40,362 nucleotides of DNA from CAMDBL01 sp964498125 (lineage in GTDB: Bacteria; Pseudomonadota; Alphaproteobacteria; Rhizobiales; Hyphomicrobiaceae), in the NCBI GenBank assembly GCA_964498125.1, contig CAZCGE010000058.1, positions 1 through 40,362 on the forward strand, written 5' to 3'. Both the position numbers and the translations under genes were made by a program. Positions 25,015-33,366 of the stretch are shown here, in pieces (positions within the stretch are counted from its first letter, which is position 1; each line of letters opens with the position of its first letter). The notes under the pieces were generated by a model. That model was given only the letters and a program-made list of their open reading frames with translations, was not told where the DNA came from and ran no database searches.

Positions 25015-26051
25015 AACGTCGACTTGAGCCGCAAGTGTTCGCGGCGGCTGGCCGATGTCACGTCGATCCTGAGCTTCTCGCCATTGCGCAGCACATCAAG
25101 CTGGACAACCTTACCGGCCCGGCCGAGCGACCAGATCTTGCGGTAGAGATCGGGCAGCGTTGCCGTCGCCGCGCCATCGACGCCGACCACGATATCGGCC
25201 GGCTTGAGGCCAGCCTTGTCGGCTGGACCGCCAGGGACGGCGCGGGCCACCACCAGGTGCCCGCCGACATCGTGCGTCGTCATGCCGAGCCACGGCCGCG
25301 GGGCGCCGCTGACCCGCCCGCTGCCGATCAGCTCGCCGAGAATTGGCGCCAACAGATCGATAGGCACGAACATGTTGCCGGCCGTGCCGTCGCCCTTGCC
25401 CGATGCATCACTGACCACGAGGGAGCCGACGCCGACCAGCCGGCCTTCGCTACTGACCAGCGCCGCGCCGCTCCACCAAGGCACCGGCGGCGCGGTAAAG
25501 ATCGCTTCTTCCAACAGATATTCCCAATACCCCGCGAACACCCGCTTGGCGACCACCTCGACCGCGCCGACGGCATCTCCGCCACCACCGCCGGCGACAA
25601 TCACGCGCGCCCCGACGGCGACGCCGGACGACGCGCCCAGCGCCATCGGCTTGACCTTCAGCGGCGCCGTGGCGCGCAACAAGCCAAAGCCGGTATCGTG
25701 ATCATAGCCGACCACATCGGCGGCAACTGTTCGCCCATCGCTGGTGGTCACGTCGGCGGCATGGGCCTCGACCATCAGATAACCAATGGTCAGCACCAGC
25801 CCGCTGGAATCGATGACGATGCCGGAACCCTCGCGCTCCCGCCCCAGCGTCTGCAGCGTGCGGCCGTCCGGATTGATGAACGTCTTGATCCGCACCACCG
25901 CGGCCAGCACGTCGTCGACCGAGGCGCCTGGGGATGACGGTGCTTGAGCCAGGGCCGGCGATGGCATCGCCAGCAGGATCACGCCGACAACGACCAACCA
26001 AGGCGCCGCCCAGCGTGGGGCACCAACACGTCTGCTTGAACAAAGCGGCAT
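25011..26051 (-). CDS. Exported S1C-PDZ protease homologue, triad degenerate
   Basis: 346 residues. A signal peptide (hydrophobic core VVVGVILLAM, cleavage near ALAQA) leads to a trypsin-like domain of DegP type and a C-terminal PDZ domain (about 250-335, with PGGPADKAGLKPADIVVGVD). The catalytic positions differ from active proteases. The His block is LTIGYLM (Tyr91 where DegP has His), the Asp block is TGFGLL (Gly121 instead of Asp), and only Ser194 remains in WWSGAALV. It is probably a non-catalytic periplasmic binding or chaperone protein. GGAGG precedes the ATG. It lies 84 bp after an apparently active protease gene. Confidence 0.85.
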   Translation of the reverse strand: MPLCSSRRVGAPRWAAPWLVVVGVILLAMPSPALAQAPSSPGASVDDVLAAVVRIKTFINPDGRTLQTLGREREGSGIVIDSSGLVLTIGYLMVEAHAADVTTSDGRTVAADVVGYDHDTGFGLLRATAPLKVKPMALGASSGVAVGARVIVAGGGGGDAVGAVEVVAKRVFAGYWEYLLEEAIFTAPPVPWWSGAALVSSEGRLVGVGSLVVSDASGKGDGTAGNMFVPIDLLAPILGELIGSGRVSGAPRPWLGMTTHDVGGHLVVARAVPGGPADKAGLKPADIVVGVDGAATATLPDLYRKIWSLGRAGKVVQLDVLRNGEKLRIDVTSASRREHLRLKSTF

Positions 26052-26135
26052 GGCTCCTCCCGAATAGAGGTTGCGCAGGCCAGTATAGCTTGAATGGCGC
26101 CGAAGGATACCCGGCTTGCCGCCGCGCGTTTCGGC

Positions 26136-27101
26136 TCAGGACATCGGAGCCAACTGGCCGGCCGACCAGCGCGCGAAATCGGCGATCAGCTCGTTGGTCA
26201 CCCGCCGCGCGACGTTGGCGCCGGGCAGCATCCAAGAGGCCTTGGAGTGAATGCCGAAGACGCCGATGCGCCTGCCGGGCTCAAGCAGGAACATCGGCGA
26301 GCCGCTCTGGCCCTCCGTGGTCATGATGCTGTGTCGCACGGCCTGCTCGCCAGGCTCGCCGACGATCTTGCTGCCATGCCGCCACTGGCCCTGCTTCTCG
26401 CCGGGATAGCCCGAGATCATGAAGGCATCGCGCACATCGAGGTCGGCGGGGATGCCCCAGTCGAGGAAACCAAAACGGGCGAGCAACGGCACCGGATCGG
26501 GCAGCTGGATCGCCGCATAGTCGAGCGTCGTCAGGAAGTGATCTTGGGTCTGTCCCCACTGCGCGTTGCGGAAAAACGTGTGAGAGACCTGAACCGCACC
26601 ACTATCGGCAGGCTGCGGATATCCCGGCGTCACCGCAATTTCCATGGCCATGCCGAACGAGGGCTCGGGGCTGAGCACCACGTGCGCCGAGGTCGCCACC
26701 AGGCCGGATCGCGTCAGGAAACCGGTCGCGGCTCCCTTCTTGCCGTTCTGGAATGTGATCTCCAGCCGGCAGATGCTCAGCCAGGGCATGAAGCCGAGCT
26801 TCTCCAGCGGCACTGGCTCGCGCAAATCGACCAATGGGCCACGCGCCATCGACTCGGCGGCGGCAACGGGCGGCTCATCGGCGTAGTTGGGAAATGGCAC
26901 GGGCGTGACGTTTTCGGCCGCTAAACCTGGCGCTTGAACCTGCTCGACGCCAGCGAGCCGGAGCGGAGTCCGCCGGAACAGCCGGCCAAACCGGGAACGC
27001 TTCGGACGCTCCAAGGCCGGCCCGCGGCGCTGGGCGGCATGGTCCAGCAACTCGGCCAGCACTGGATCGACCTGTGGCGCCCCTCCAGATTGCGCGGTCA
27101 C
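26136..27101 (-). CDS. Trypsin-like (V8-type) serine protease, no signal peptide
   Basis: 321 residues. After about 100 residues of basic, Pro-rich sequence (KRSRFGRLFRR near 34-44), a chymotrypsin-fold domain carries an intact triad: His140 in VATSAHVV, Asp194 in LDYAAIQL and Ser266 in GQSGSPMF. The pattern resembles glutamyl-endopeptidase/V8-like proteins. No export signal is visible, so it is cytoplasmic or leaves by an unusual route. The start is GTG at 27101 with GGGGAG just after the stop of the preceding lipoprotein gene, 14 bp away, indicating translational coupling in the same operon. Confidence 0.85.
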   Translation of the reverse strand: MTAQSGGAPQVDPVLAELLDHAAQRRGPALERPKRSRFGRLFRRTPLRLAGVEQVQAPGLAAENVTPVPFPNYADEPPVAAAESMARGPLVDLREPVPLEKLGFMPWLSICRLEITFQNGKKGAATGFLTRSGLVATSAHVVLSPEPSFGMAMEIAVTPGYPQPADSGAVQVSHTFFRNAQWGQTQDHFLTTLDYAAIQLPDPVPLLARFGFLDWGIPADLDVRDAFMISGYPGEKQGQWRHGSKIVGEPGEQAVRHSIMTTEGQSGSPMFLLEPGRRIGVFGIHSKASWMLPGANVARRVTNELIADFARWSAGQLAPMS

Positions 27102-27115
27102 CTTTGCTCTCCCCG

Positions 27116-28225
27116 CTATTCTTTGTCGGCGCCGGCAACCGCACCGGCCCCGACGCCGCGCTTGGTCTCGGCCAGATTGCGCCTGGCTTCGATCTCACCC
27201 AGTCGCTTCTGCTGCAAGTCGAACTGTTTCTGCTGGATCGTCAGTCTGACGGGGAAAGATTTTCCCACGGCCTCGACCACATTGAGTGGCAGCTTGGCGA
27301 CCGCCAGCAATTCGCTTTGTTTCTTGACGTAGGCGGATTTCAGGAAGCCGTTGGCGTCGAACTCGATCTTCTGGATCTTTTGCACGAACAACGCCCGGCG
27401 CACATCGATCTCGACCAGCGGCGCCTTGTTGGGGATCTCGACGATGCCACCACCGCGCACGCCGTCGACGGTAAATCCAATGAGGTACGGCTCCTTGATG
27501 CGGTAGCACAGCCCGACGCCGCAATCGGCACGCGCGACAGCTTCGACCAGTGCCGGCGGCTCCACCTTGAGTGTGATCAACTGGTTGGTCTCGCGCTGAT
27601 AGCGCGCGTAAAGGCGGCAGGCCGGCTCGTCGGCGAATTCGGCCCGGCAATTGGTCTGGTGGAAGTTGCGTGCGTAGACGCGGGCCCGCTGATTGAAGTA
27701 ACCGACCGCCTCGCTGACCTGGGTGGGTTCGCTCGGATCGATGGTCACCGTCGCCAGCTTGACCTGGTTGCCACGGAAGGAGGATTGGAACCCCCCCGGC
27801 CGCAGGCTCTGCAACGCCTTGGCCAGATCGACGATGATTTCGTCGGTCTGATCCTCGGTCGTTGCCCAAACCTTCGAAATCAGCGAGTTGCTGTTCACCG
27901 CTACTTCGATCGTATCTGAGTAGTTCGGCAAGGGGCGGTGGCGCATCAGGAAGCGCTGCTTGGGATCGGCGACATAGCGTTCCTGGCCAAGCACGACGCG
28001 GAATTCGGCCCGATCCGGATCGACGACGAGGAACACATCCACCAGGGCCATCGGCAGCGAATAGTAGACGCCGCGCGCCTCTTCGTTGGCGCTGGTCAGA
28101 TCCGTGATGGCGCTGCTGCTGACGACCGTGCATGCGCCGAGGCCGGCAGCCGCCAGCAGGGCGATGGCGGACCCTAACAGGCGCCAGCCGGTGCGGCGGC
28201 GGCATGGGGATGCCGGCCTCATCAT
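27116..28225 (-). CDS. Lipoprotein of a paralogous pair (member A)
   Basis: 369 residues. The signal ends in LLAAAGLGAC with the lipid-bearing Cys32. Conserved with member B are GVYYSLPMALVDV, YVADPKQRFLMRHRPLPNY, VTIDPSEP, DCGVGLCYRIKEPYLIGF and VQKIQKIEFDANGFL, then KKQSELLAVAKLPL. Four cysteines, 193, 203, 235 and 240, have the same C-x9-C and C-x4-C spacing in both proteins and suggest two disulfides. The C-terminus is a charged helix (QQKQFDLQQKRLGEIEARRN). No known family is recognised. Its start overlaps the stop of member B as ATGA. Confidence 0.75.
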   Translation of the reverse strand: MMRPASPCRRRTGWRLLGSAIALLAAAGLGACTVVSSSAITDLTSANEEARGVYYSLPMALVDVFLVVDPDRAEFRVVLGQERYVADPKQRFLMRHRPLPNYSDTIEVAVNSNSLISKVWATTEDQTDEIIVDLAKALQSLRPGGFQSSFRGNQVKLATVTIDPSEPTQVSEAVGYFNQRARVYARNFHQTNCRAEFADEPACRLYARYQRETNQLITLKVEPPALVEAVARADCGVGLCYRIKEPYLIGFTVDGVRGGGIVEIPNKAPLVEIDVRRALFVQKIQKIEFDANGFLKSAYVKKQSELLAVAKLPLNVVEAVGKSFPVRLTIQQKQFDLQQKRLGEIEARRNLAETKRGVGAGAVAGADKE

Positions 28226-29439
28226 TGGCGCACCCCGCCACGCTCGGCCAAATCCGGATCGAGCTTGGGTCCACCGCCTCCCCCGCTCTGTTTCTTGGGC
28301 GGCGGCCGGTTTTCCGTCGCCGTCAGAGGTTTGATCTCGTAGGTCCTGGCGCTGTCCTGTTCGCTGGACGTCGACGTTTGGAAGCCCTGCAGCGACTGCA
28401 GCTTGCCGCGCTCGCGGATCAGATCGGCCTCGGCCTTGGCGTTCTGCGTCTTTCTCTCGGTGATATCGATCCTCAGCTGCAAGCCTTCCGCCACCGCCGC
28501 GGCGGCCTGCAAGGGCAGCTGGGCTGCCGCCAGCAGCTCGCTCTGCTTGTCTATTTTCACACGCGTGAGAAAGCCATCGTTGTCGAATTCCAGCTCGTGG
28601 ATTTTCTGCACCAGGAAGGCGCGGCGAATGTCGATGGCGATCGGTTCTGCAGCGTTGGGGATCTCGAGGATCTTGGTGCTGCTGACGCCGGCGATGGAGA
28701 AACTGATGAGAAACGGCTCTTTCGGGCGGTAGCAGATGCCGATGCTGCAGTCGGCCGGCTTGCCAAAACGCGGCTGCTGGGCATGCGATGCCGACAGCAT
28801 CACTAGCGGCTCGGCGCGGGACGAACCGAGCACGCGCTGCATTTCCGTGCAGCGGCGCGAGTCATCGCGCAGTCGCGTGCATTCGGCCAGGTTCTGGCGC
28901 AAATAGCGGCGCATCTCGGCATCGAGGATCTCACCGGCGCGGGCCAGATCGCCCGGAACGCTGGGATCGATGGTCACCTGCCCGAGCAGGCGCTCGCCCG
29001 CGCCGGCGTGCTGGAAGCCACCTGCATAGCCCGCCGCCTTGGCCAGGCTGACGATGATGTCCTTGGTCTTGTCGATGCTGGTGGCGCTGACCGATTTGAC
29101 GAATGGACGGCCATCGCCGACCATGACGACGCTGACCTCGTCCTCATAACTGGGATGTGGCCGATAGCGCAGAAGATAGCGGTGCTTGTGGTCGGCAACA
29201 TACTTGGGATCGGAGATGGTGAGCTCAAAGACGCTGCCGCGGTCACTGACCTTGAGCTCGACATCGACCAAGGCACGCGGCAGGGCATAATGCACCCCGT
29301 TGGGCGCCTGGCCGGCGGCGTTCAGCTCCGCGATCGTGTCGCTGGTCATGAACGCGCAGCCGCCGCCTGCCAGGCTGGCAAAAACAATCGCAAACAAGCC
29401 GCGCAATCTGGCAAGCACCAAGGCCACTCCAACGCACAC
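28222..29439 (-). CDS. Putative lipoprotein of a paralogous pair (member B)
   Basis: 405 residues, first gene of the operon. The N-terminal hydrophobic stretch (LFAIVFASLAGGGC) ends at Cys28, but the lipobox GGGC is unusual, so lipidation is uncertain. It is homologous to member A along most of its length, with Cys187, Cys197, Cys231 and Cys236 in the same C-x9-C / C-x4-C pattern. It has an extra C-terminal tail rich in Ser, Pro, Lys and Gly (SGGGGGPKLD). The start is GTG at 29439 with AAGG upstream; GTG at 29418 is also possible. Function unknown; the periplasmic face is the likely location. Confidence 0.73.
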   Translation of the reverse strand: MCVGVALVLARLRGLFAIVFASLAGGGCAFMTSDTIAELNAAGQAPNGVHYALPRALVDVELKVSDRGSVFELTISDPKYVADHKHRYLLRYRPHPSYEDEVSVVMVGDGRPFVKSVSATSIDKTKDIIVSLAKAAGYAGGFQHAGAGERLLGQVTIDPSVPGDLARAGEILDAEMRRYLRQNLAECTRLRDDSRRCTEMQRVLGSSRAEPLVMLSASHAQQPRFGKPADCSIGICYRPKEPFLISFSIAGVSSTKILEIPNAAEPIAIDIRRAFLVQKIHELEFDNDGFLTRVKIDKQSELLAAAQLPLQAAAAVAEGLQLRIDITERKTQNAKAEADLIRERGKLQSLQGFQTSTSSEQDSARTYEIKPLTATENRPPPKKQSGGGGGPKLDPDLAERGGVRQ

Positions 29440-29551
29440 ACAAGACCTTGCTGCGTGTCTATCACGCGGCGAGGCCGGGACGGAACGACTTGGACTGGAT
29501 TGAAACGCGTCTGTAACCCATACGCCACAATTGCGCGCCGGCGCCGCGGCG

Positions 29552-30553
29552 TCAGAAGTGGTCCCAGCCCGTGCTGGCTAAAGGCAAAGTGCTGCCGTCC
29601 GGGCGCAAGACGGTCACGCCGCCGCCGGCCCCGATCTGCCCGATCTCCGTGACGGCGACGCCGCCGGCGGCGGCAGCGGCCCGATAGGCTTCCTCCTGGC
29701 CGGGCACCACGGCCGCCAGAACCTCGTAATCGTCGCCGCCGGCGACGACGGCCTGGATCAGTGCGGGATCGGCAGTGATCGCCTGGCGCGCGGCTGCTGA
29801 CAGCGGCAGTGATCCGGTTGCCACGGTCGCGGATACAGCACTCGCCCGGCACATGCGGCCGAGGTCCTTGGCCAGCCCGTCCGACAGGTCCATGGCCGCC
29901 CGGGCATGGGTCAGCAGCGCGGTCCGCAAGCCAAGCCGCGGCAATGGCCGGTGGAACCGCGCACGCAGGTGGCGCACATCTTCCGCGGCAAGCCGCCAGC
30001 GGACGGCCAATGCCGGGTCGCGGGCCAATTCGAGCCCCAACGCCGCATCGCCCAGCGTGCCGGAGACGAACAGCCGATCACCTGCCCTGGCGGTGGCGCG
30101 ACGCACCATGCGGCCCGCCGGCACCGCACCGATGGCGGCGATCGTGACCGTCAGCGGCCCGGCCCGGCGATCGGTATCGCCACCCGCCAGATGCAGGCCA
30201 AAGGCAGCTTGCGCCTCGGCCAGCCCCGAACAGAAGCGGCTGAGCCAGGCCGCGAGCGGCGCCTGTGGAAAGCTCAAGGACATCAGGTAGGCGATCGGCT
30301 CGGCACCCTTGGCGGCCAGATCGGAGACATTCACCGCCAGCGCCTTCCAGCCGATGTCGGCGGCATCTTCGCCCGGCAGAAAATGCACGCCCTCGGCCAC
30401 CGCGTCGGTCTTCAACACGAGATCGTGGCCATGCGGCGGGACCAGCACGGCGCAGTCGTCTTGCAAGCCCAGCGCGCCGGGAAAACCGGCGGCGAGCGGG
30501 GCCAGGGCCGCGACGATCGCCGCCTCACCTTCGACCCTGTCGCCGTCAGCCAT
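29552..30553 (-). CDS. thiL: Thiamine-monophosphate kinase
   Basis: 333 residues of the PurM-like kinase fold. Signature blocks are QDDCAVL, the metal-binding KTDAVAEGVHF, GGDTDRRAGPL, AMDLSDGLAKDLGRM and GGDDYEVL. It phosphorylates thiamine monophosphate to thiamine diphosphate, the cofactor of, for example, the SucA enzyme encoded nearby. The ATG at 30553 gives MADGDRVEGEAAI and an 8-bp overlap with nusB; upstream in-frame codons are nusB shadow. Last gene of the riboflavin operon, with no T-tailed terminator recognised after it. Confidence 0.95.
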   Translation of the reverse strand: MADGDRVEGEAAIVAALAPLAAGFPGALGLQDDCAVLVPPHGHDLVLKTDAVAEGVHFLPGEDAADIGWKALAVNVSDLAAKGAEPIAYLMSLSFPQAPLAAWLSRFCSGLAEAQAAFGLHLAGGDTDRRAGPLTVTIAAIGAVPAGRMVRRATARAGDRLFVSGTLGDAALGLELARDPALAVRWRLAAEDVRHLRARFHRPLPRLGLRTALLTHARAAMDLSDGLAKDLGRMCRASAVSATVATGSLPLSAAARQAITADPALIQAVVAGGDDYEVLAAVVPGQEEAYRAAAAAGGVAVTEIGQIGAGGGVTVLRPDGSTLPLASTGWDHF

Positions 30554-31061
30554 CGCCCCTGCCAGCCTCCTTGCCGGGAAACTCGGCGGCGCGCAGGCCG
30601 CGCGCCAGCTTGTCGAGCACGCCGTTGACCACGCCCGGCTCGTCATCGGAGAAGAAGGCATGGGCGACATTGATGTATTCGTTGATGGCGACGCGCGCCG
30701 GCACATCGGGCCGCTCCAGCAGCTCGAAGGTTCCCGCCCGCAAGATGGCACGCAGGATCGAGTCGACTCGCAGCAGGCGCCAGCCCGTCGCCAGCGCCTT
30801 GTCCACCGCCGGGTCGATGTCGCGCTGGCGGCGCACGACGCCACGTAGGATCTCGGCGAAGAATACGGGATCGGCGCCTTCGATGGCGTCGTCGGCGCCG
30901 GCTTCGGGAATACGCTGGCGCGTGAATTCGGCGATCACCTTGTTGATGTCTGTGGCGGCCAGATCCATCTGGTAGAGCGCCTGCACGGCGGCGACGCGGG
31001 CGGCGCTGCGGGGATAGACGCCGTCTTGGCTCGCACGACTCCCGCGCCCGGCCTTGGTCAT
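30546..31061 (-). CDS. nusB: Transcription antitermination factor NusB
   Basis: 171 residues. RSAARVAAVQALYQMDLA at the N-terminus, DPVFFAEILRGVVRRQRDID in the middle and ERPDVPARVAINEYINVAH towards the C-terminus are the NusB helical fold. It binds boxA RNA with NusE (S10) and drives antitermination on rRNA operons. It overlaps ribH by 4 bp and thiL by 8 bp, so the three are translated as a unit. The ribH-nusB-thiL order is common in proteobacteria. Confidence 0.95.
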   Translation of the reverse strand: MTKAGRGSRASQDGVYPRSAARVAAVQALYQMDLAATDINKVIAEFTRQRIPEAGADDAIEGADPVFFAEILRGVVRRQRDIDPAVDKALATGWRLLRVDSILRAILRAGTFELLERPDVPARVAINEYINVAHAFFSDDEPGVVNGVLDKLARGLRAAEFPGKEAGRGDG

Positions 31062-31570
31062 GCTCCCTGTCCCTGGAAGGCGCGGGCGACTTCGATCAGC
31101 CGCAGGCAGGCGCGGGCCGCATCTCCGCCCTTGCCCTGGCGGCCGCCCTGGGCCCGGGCTAGCGCCTGCGCCTCGGTGTCCACCGTCAGGATACCGTTAC
31201 CGAGCGGCACGCGGTTGCCGGTCGCAACCTGCATCAGCCAGTGGTTCGACTGGCCGACGACGATGTCATAGTGCGAGGTCTCGCCGCGAATGACGCAACC
31301 CAAGGCGATGGCGCCGCAGTAGGTCGCGCTGGTTGCCGTGCGCGGGATCAGGCCGGCGGCGACGGCGCTGGCCAGCACCTGGGGAATTTCCAGTGCGCCG
31401 GGCACGATGACCCGCTCGAAGCTGGCGCCTCTGGCCTCGAGTTCGGCGATGGCTCCGGCGGCCAGCTCATCGGCGATTTTCTCGTAGTAGCGCGCCTCGA
31501 TGATGAGGATGCGCGCCTTGATCCGCCCGGCCTGCGGCGGCGTCTCGAGCGTCACTTTGCGACTGACCAT
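31058..31570 (-). CDS. ribH: 6,7-dimethyl-8-ribityllumazine synthase
   Basis: 170 residues. ARILIIEARYYEKIADELAAG, VPGALEIPQVL, GAIALGCVIRGETSHYDIV and GNGILTVDTEAQALAR are the RibH hallmarks, with the phosphate-binding and catalytic His region intact (GETSHYD). It joins 3,4-dihydroxybutanone phosphate (from RibB) and the ribitylaminouracil from the GTP branch to give lumazine, which RibE converts to riboflavin. Its start ATG is 23 bp after the ribB stop. Confidence 0.95.
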   Translation of the reverse strand: MVSRKVTLETPPQAGRIKARILIIEARYYEKIADELAAGAIAELEARGASFERVIVPGALEIPQVLASAVAAGLIPRTATSATYCGAIALGCVIRGETSHYDIVVGQSNHWLMQVATGNRVPLGNGILTVDTEAQALARAQGGRQGKGGDAARACLRLIEVARAFQGQGA

Positions 31571-31593
31571 GGTGCGTGCCCCGCTACTTTCCT

Positions 31594-32736
31594 TCAATCG
31601 ATGCGGCGCGTTCCGACAACGCGCAGACCGAAGCCTTCCAGGCCGACGTAGACCGGCGCTGGCGCATTGGTCAGCAGGATCATGTCGCGCACGCCGAGAT
31701 GGCGCAGAATCTGCGAACCGATGCCGACTTCGACCATGCGCCTGCCACCCATCGCCCGGCGCTGCAGCGTGCCCGGAGACTCCAGGCCCAAGGCATCCAT
31801 GATCGCCTTCAGGCGCAGATCGCGCACCAGCACCAGCACGCCGCGGCCTTCCTGGTCGATGGCCTGCAGCGACTTGCGAATGTGCCCGCTGCGATCGACC
31901 TCGCCCTTGATGCCGAGCAGATCCGACAGCGGCTTGACGGCATGGACGCGGACCAGCACCGGCCCGGGCGCACTCAGATCGCCCTTGATCATCGCCAGGT
32001 GCTCGCCCGGCTCGACGTTGGTGCCGTAGACGCGCAGGTCGAATTCCCCACCGTGGACGCTCGCGACTTTCCTCTGCGTCACGAGGTTGACGAGGTTGTC
32101 GTTTCTGAACCTGTAGGCGATCAGATCCTCGATGGTGCCGATCTTCAGACCGTGGCGCTGGGCGAACGGCACTAGGTCGGGTATCCGCGCCATGGTGCCG
32201 TCGTCGTTCATGATCTCGCAGATGACGGCCGCGGGATATAGGCCCGCCAGCCGGCACAGATCGACGCTGGCTTCCGTGTGACCCGCCCGCACCAGCACGC
32301 CGCCATCGCGCGCAATGAGCGGAAACACGTGGCCCGGCGAGACGATGTCGGGCTGACCCTTGGTCGGGTCGATGGCGGTGGCAATGGTGCGGGCGCGATC
32401 GTGCGCGGAGATGCCGGTCGTGATGCCTTCCCGCGCCTCGATCGACACCGTGAAGGCGGTGCCCGTGCGCGAGCTGTTGGAGCGCACCATCGACTCCAGG
32501 TGCAGCGTCTCGGCGCGGGTCTGCGTCAGCGACAGACAGATCAGCCCTCGACCATTCTTGGCCATGAAGTTGATGGCGTCGGGTGTCGCCATCTGCGCCG
32601 GGATGATGAGATCGCCCTCGTTCTCGCGGTCCTCCGCATCCACCAGAACAACCATGCGGCCGTTGCGCATGTCGTCGAGGATCTCTTCGGTGGAGGACAG
32701 AAATCCAACACCCGATGTATAGACCGCCGTCGCCAT
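31594..32736 (-). CDS. ribB: 3,4-DHBP synthase with degenerate GTP cyclohydrolase II domain
   Basis: 380 residues. The first 205 or so are a full DHBP synthase: DAEDRENEGDLI (metal Glu), TGISAHDRARTI and RAGHTEASVDL. The C-terminal 170 align with RibA, but the three zinc cysteines are gone (HAVKPLSDLLGIKG where E. coli has HSECLTGDALFSLRCDC) and the catalytic RNIG region reads RDLRLKAIM. It therefore makes DHBP but should not open GTP, matching the type called RibBX in alphaproteobacteria. The ATG at 32736 is used; GTG at 32748 is closer to an AAGGA. Confidence 0.9.
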   Translation of the reverse strand: MATAVYTSGVGFLSSTEEILDDMRNGRMVVLVDAEDRENEGDLIIPAQMATPDAINFMAKNGRGLICLSLTQTRAETLHLESMVRSNSSRTGTAFTVSIEAREGITTGISAHDRARTIATAIDPTKGQPDIVSPGHVFPLIARDGGVLVRAGHTEASVDLCRLAGLYPAAVICEIMNDDGTMARIPDLVPFAQRHGLKIGTIEDLIAYRFRNDNLVNLVTQRKVASVHGGEFDLRVYGTNVEPGEHLAMIKGDLSAPGPVLVRVHAVKPLSDLLGIKGEVDRSGHIRKSLQAIDQEGRGVLVLVRDLRLKAIMDALGLESPGTLQRRAMGGRRMVEVGIGSQILRHLGVRDMILLTNAPAPVYVGLEGFGLRVVGTRRID

Positions 32737-32759
32737 GCCTTCGCTCACCAGTCCTTCTT

Positions 32760-33356
32760 TCACCGGCGGAACTCCATCAGTCGCGCGACGTAGCGCGCGA
32801 ACAGGTCGACCTCGAGATTGATCTCGTCGCCCGGCTTTTTGCGCCCCCACGTGGTCACGGTCAAGGTGTGCGGGATGAGGTTGACGCCAAAACGGGTGCC
32901 GGAAACCTCATTAACCGTCAGCGACGCGCCGTCGAGCGCCACCGATCCCTTGGGTGCGATATAGATAGCCAGGTGCTCCGGCGCCTCGAACGACAGCCGC
33001 ATGCTCTCGCCATCCGGACGCACGTCCACAAGGCGGGCAATGCCGTCGACGTGCCCGGAGACGACGTGGCCGCCGAGTTCATCGCCGGCCTTCAGCGAGC
33101 GCTCCAGATTGATGCGGGCGCCGGCGACCCAGCGCCCGAGCGTCGACTTGGATGCGGTTTCATTGGACACGTCGACGGTGAAGATGCTGCCGCCATCGTC
33201 GCTGGCGCGCACCGCGGTCGCCGTCAGGCAGACGCCATCACAGCAGATCGATGCACCGACGTTGATACCGGCGGCCGGATACCCGCAGCGGATGGCAAAC
33301 TGGCCGCCCTTGCCCTCCACCACTTCGCCAACGTCGGTGATGATGCCCGTGAACAT
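32760..33356 (-). CDS. ribE: Riboflavin synthase alpha chain
   Basis: 198 residues. MFTGIITDVGEVV begins the protein. The two tandem lumazine-binding barrels are visible, each with a signature: GASICCDGVCLTATAV in the first and GSVALDGASLTVNEVSG in the second. It dismutates two lumazines to riboflavin and the ribitylaminouracil. The length is standard. It sits 10 bp after the thioesterase gene and 23 bp before ribB, all minus strand. No FMN riboswitch sequence was recognised ahead of it. Confidence 0.95.
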   Translation of the reverse strand: MFTGIITDVGEVVEGKGGQFAIRCGYPAAGINVGASICCDGVCLTATAVRASDDGGSIFTVDVSNETASKSTLGRWVAGARINLERSLKAGDELGGHVVSGHVDGIARLVDVRPDGESMRLSFEAPEHLAIYIAPKGSVALDGASLTVNEVSGTRFGVNLIPHTLTVTTWGRKKPGDEINLEVDLFARYVARLMEFRR

Positions 33357-33366
33357 GTGCTGACCT

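Noticed and set aside
24314..25027. Plus-strand open frame running through the hairpin repeats
   Set aside because: Its middle is the repeat translated twice (VGCNSPTGRIAPC type), the usual spurious annotation of such repeats.
29500..29552. Intrinsic terminator after thiL
   Set aside because: The GC palindrome CGCCGCGGCG is present but with no T-run; not enough to call a terminator.
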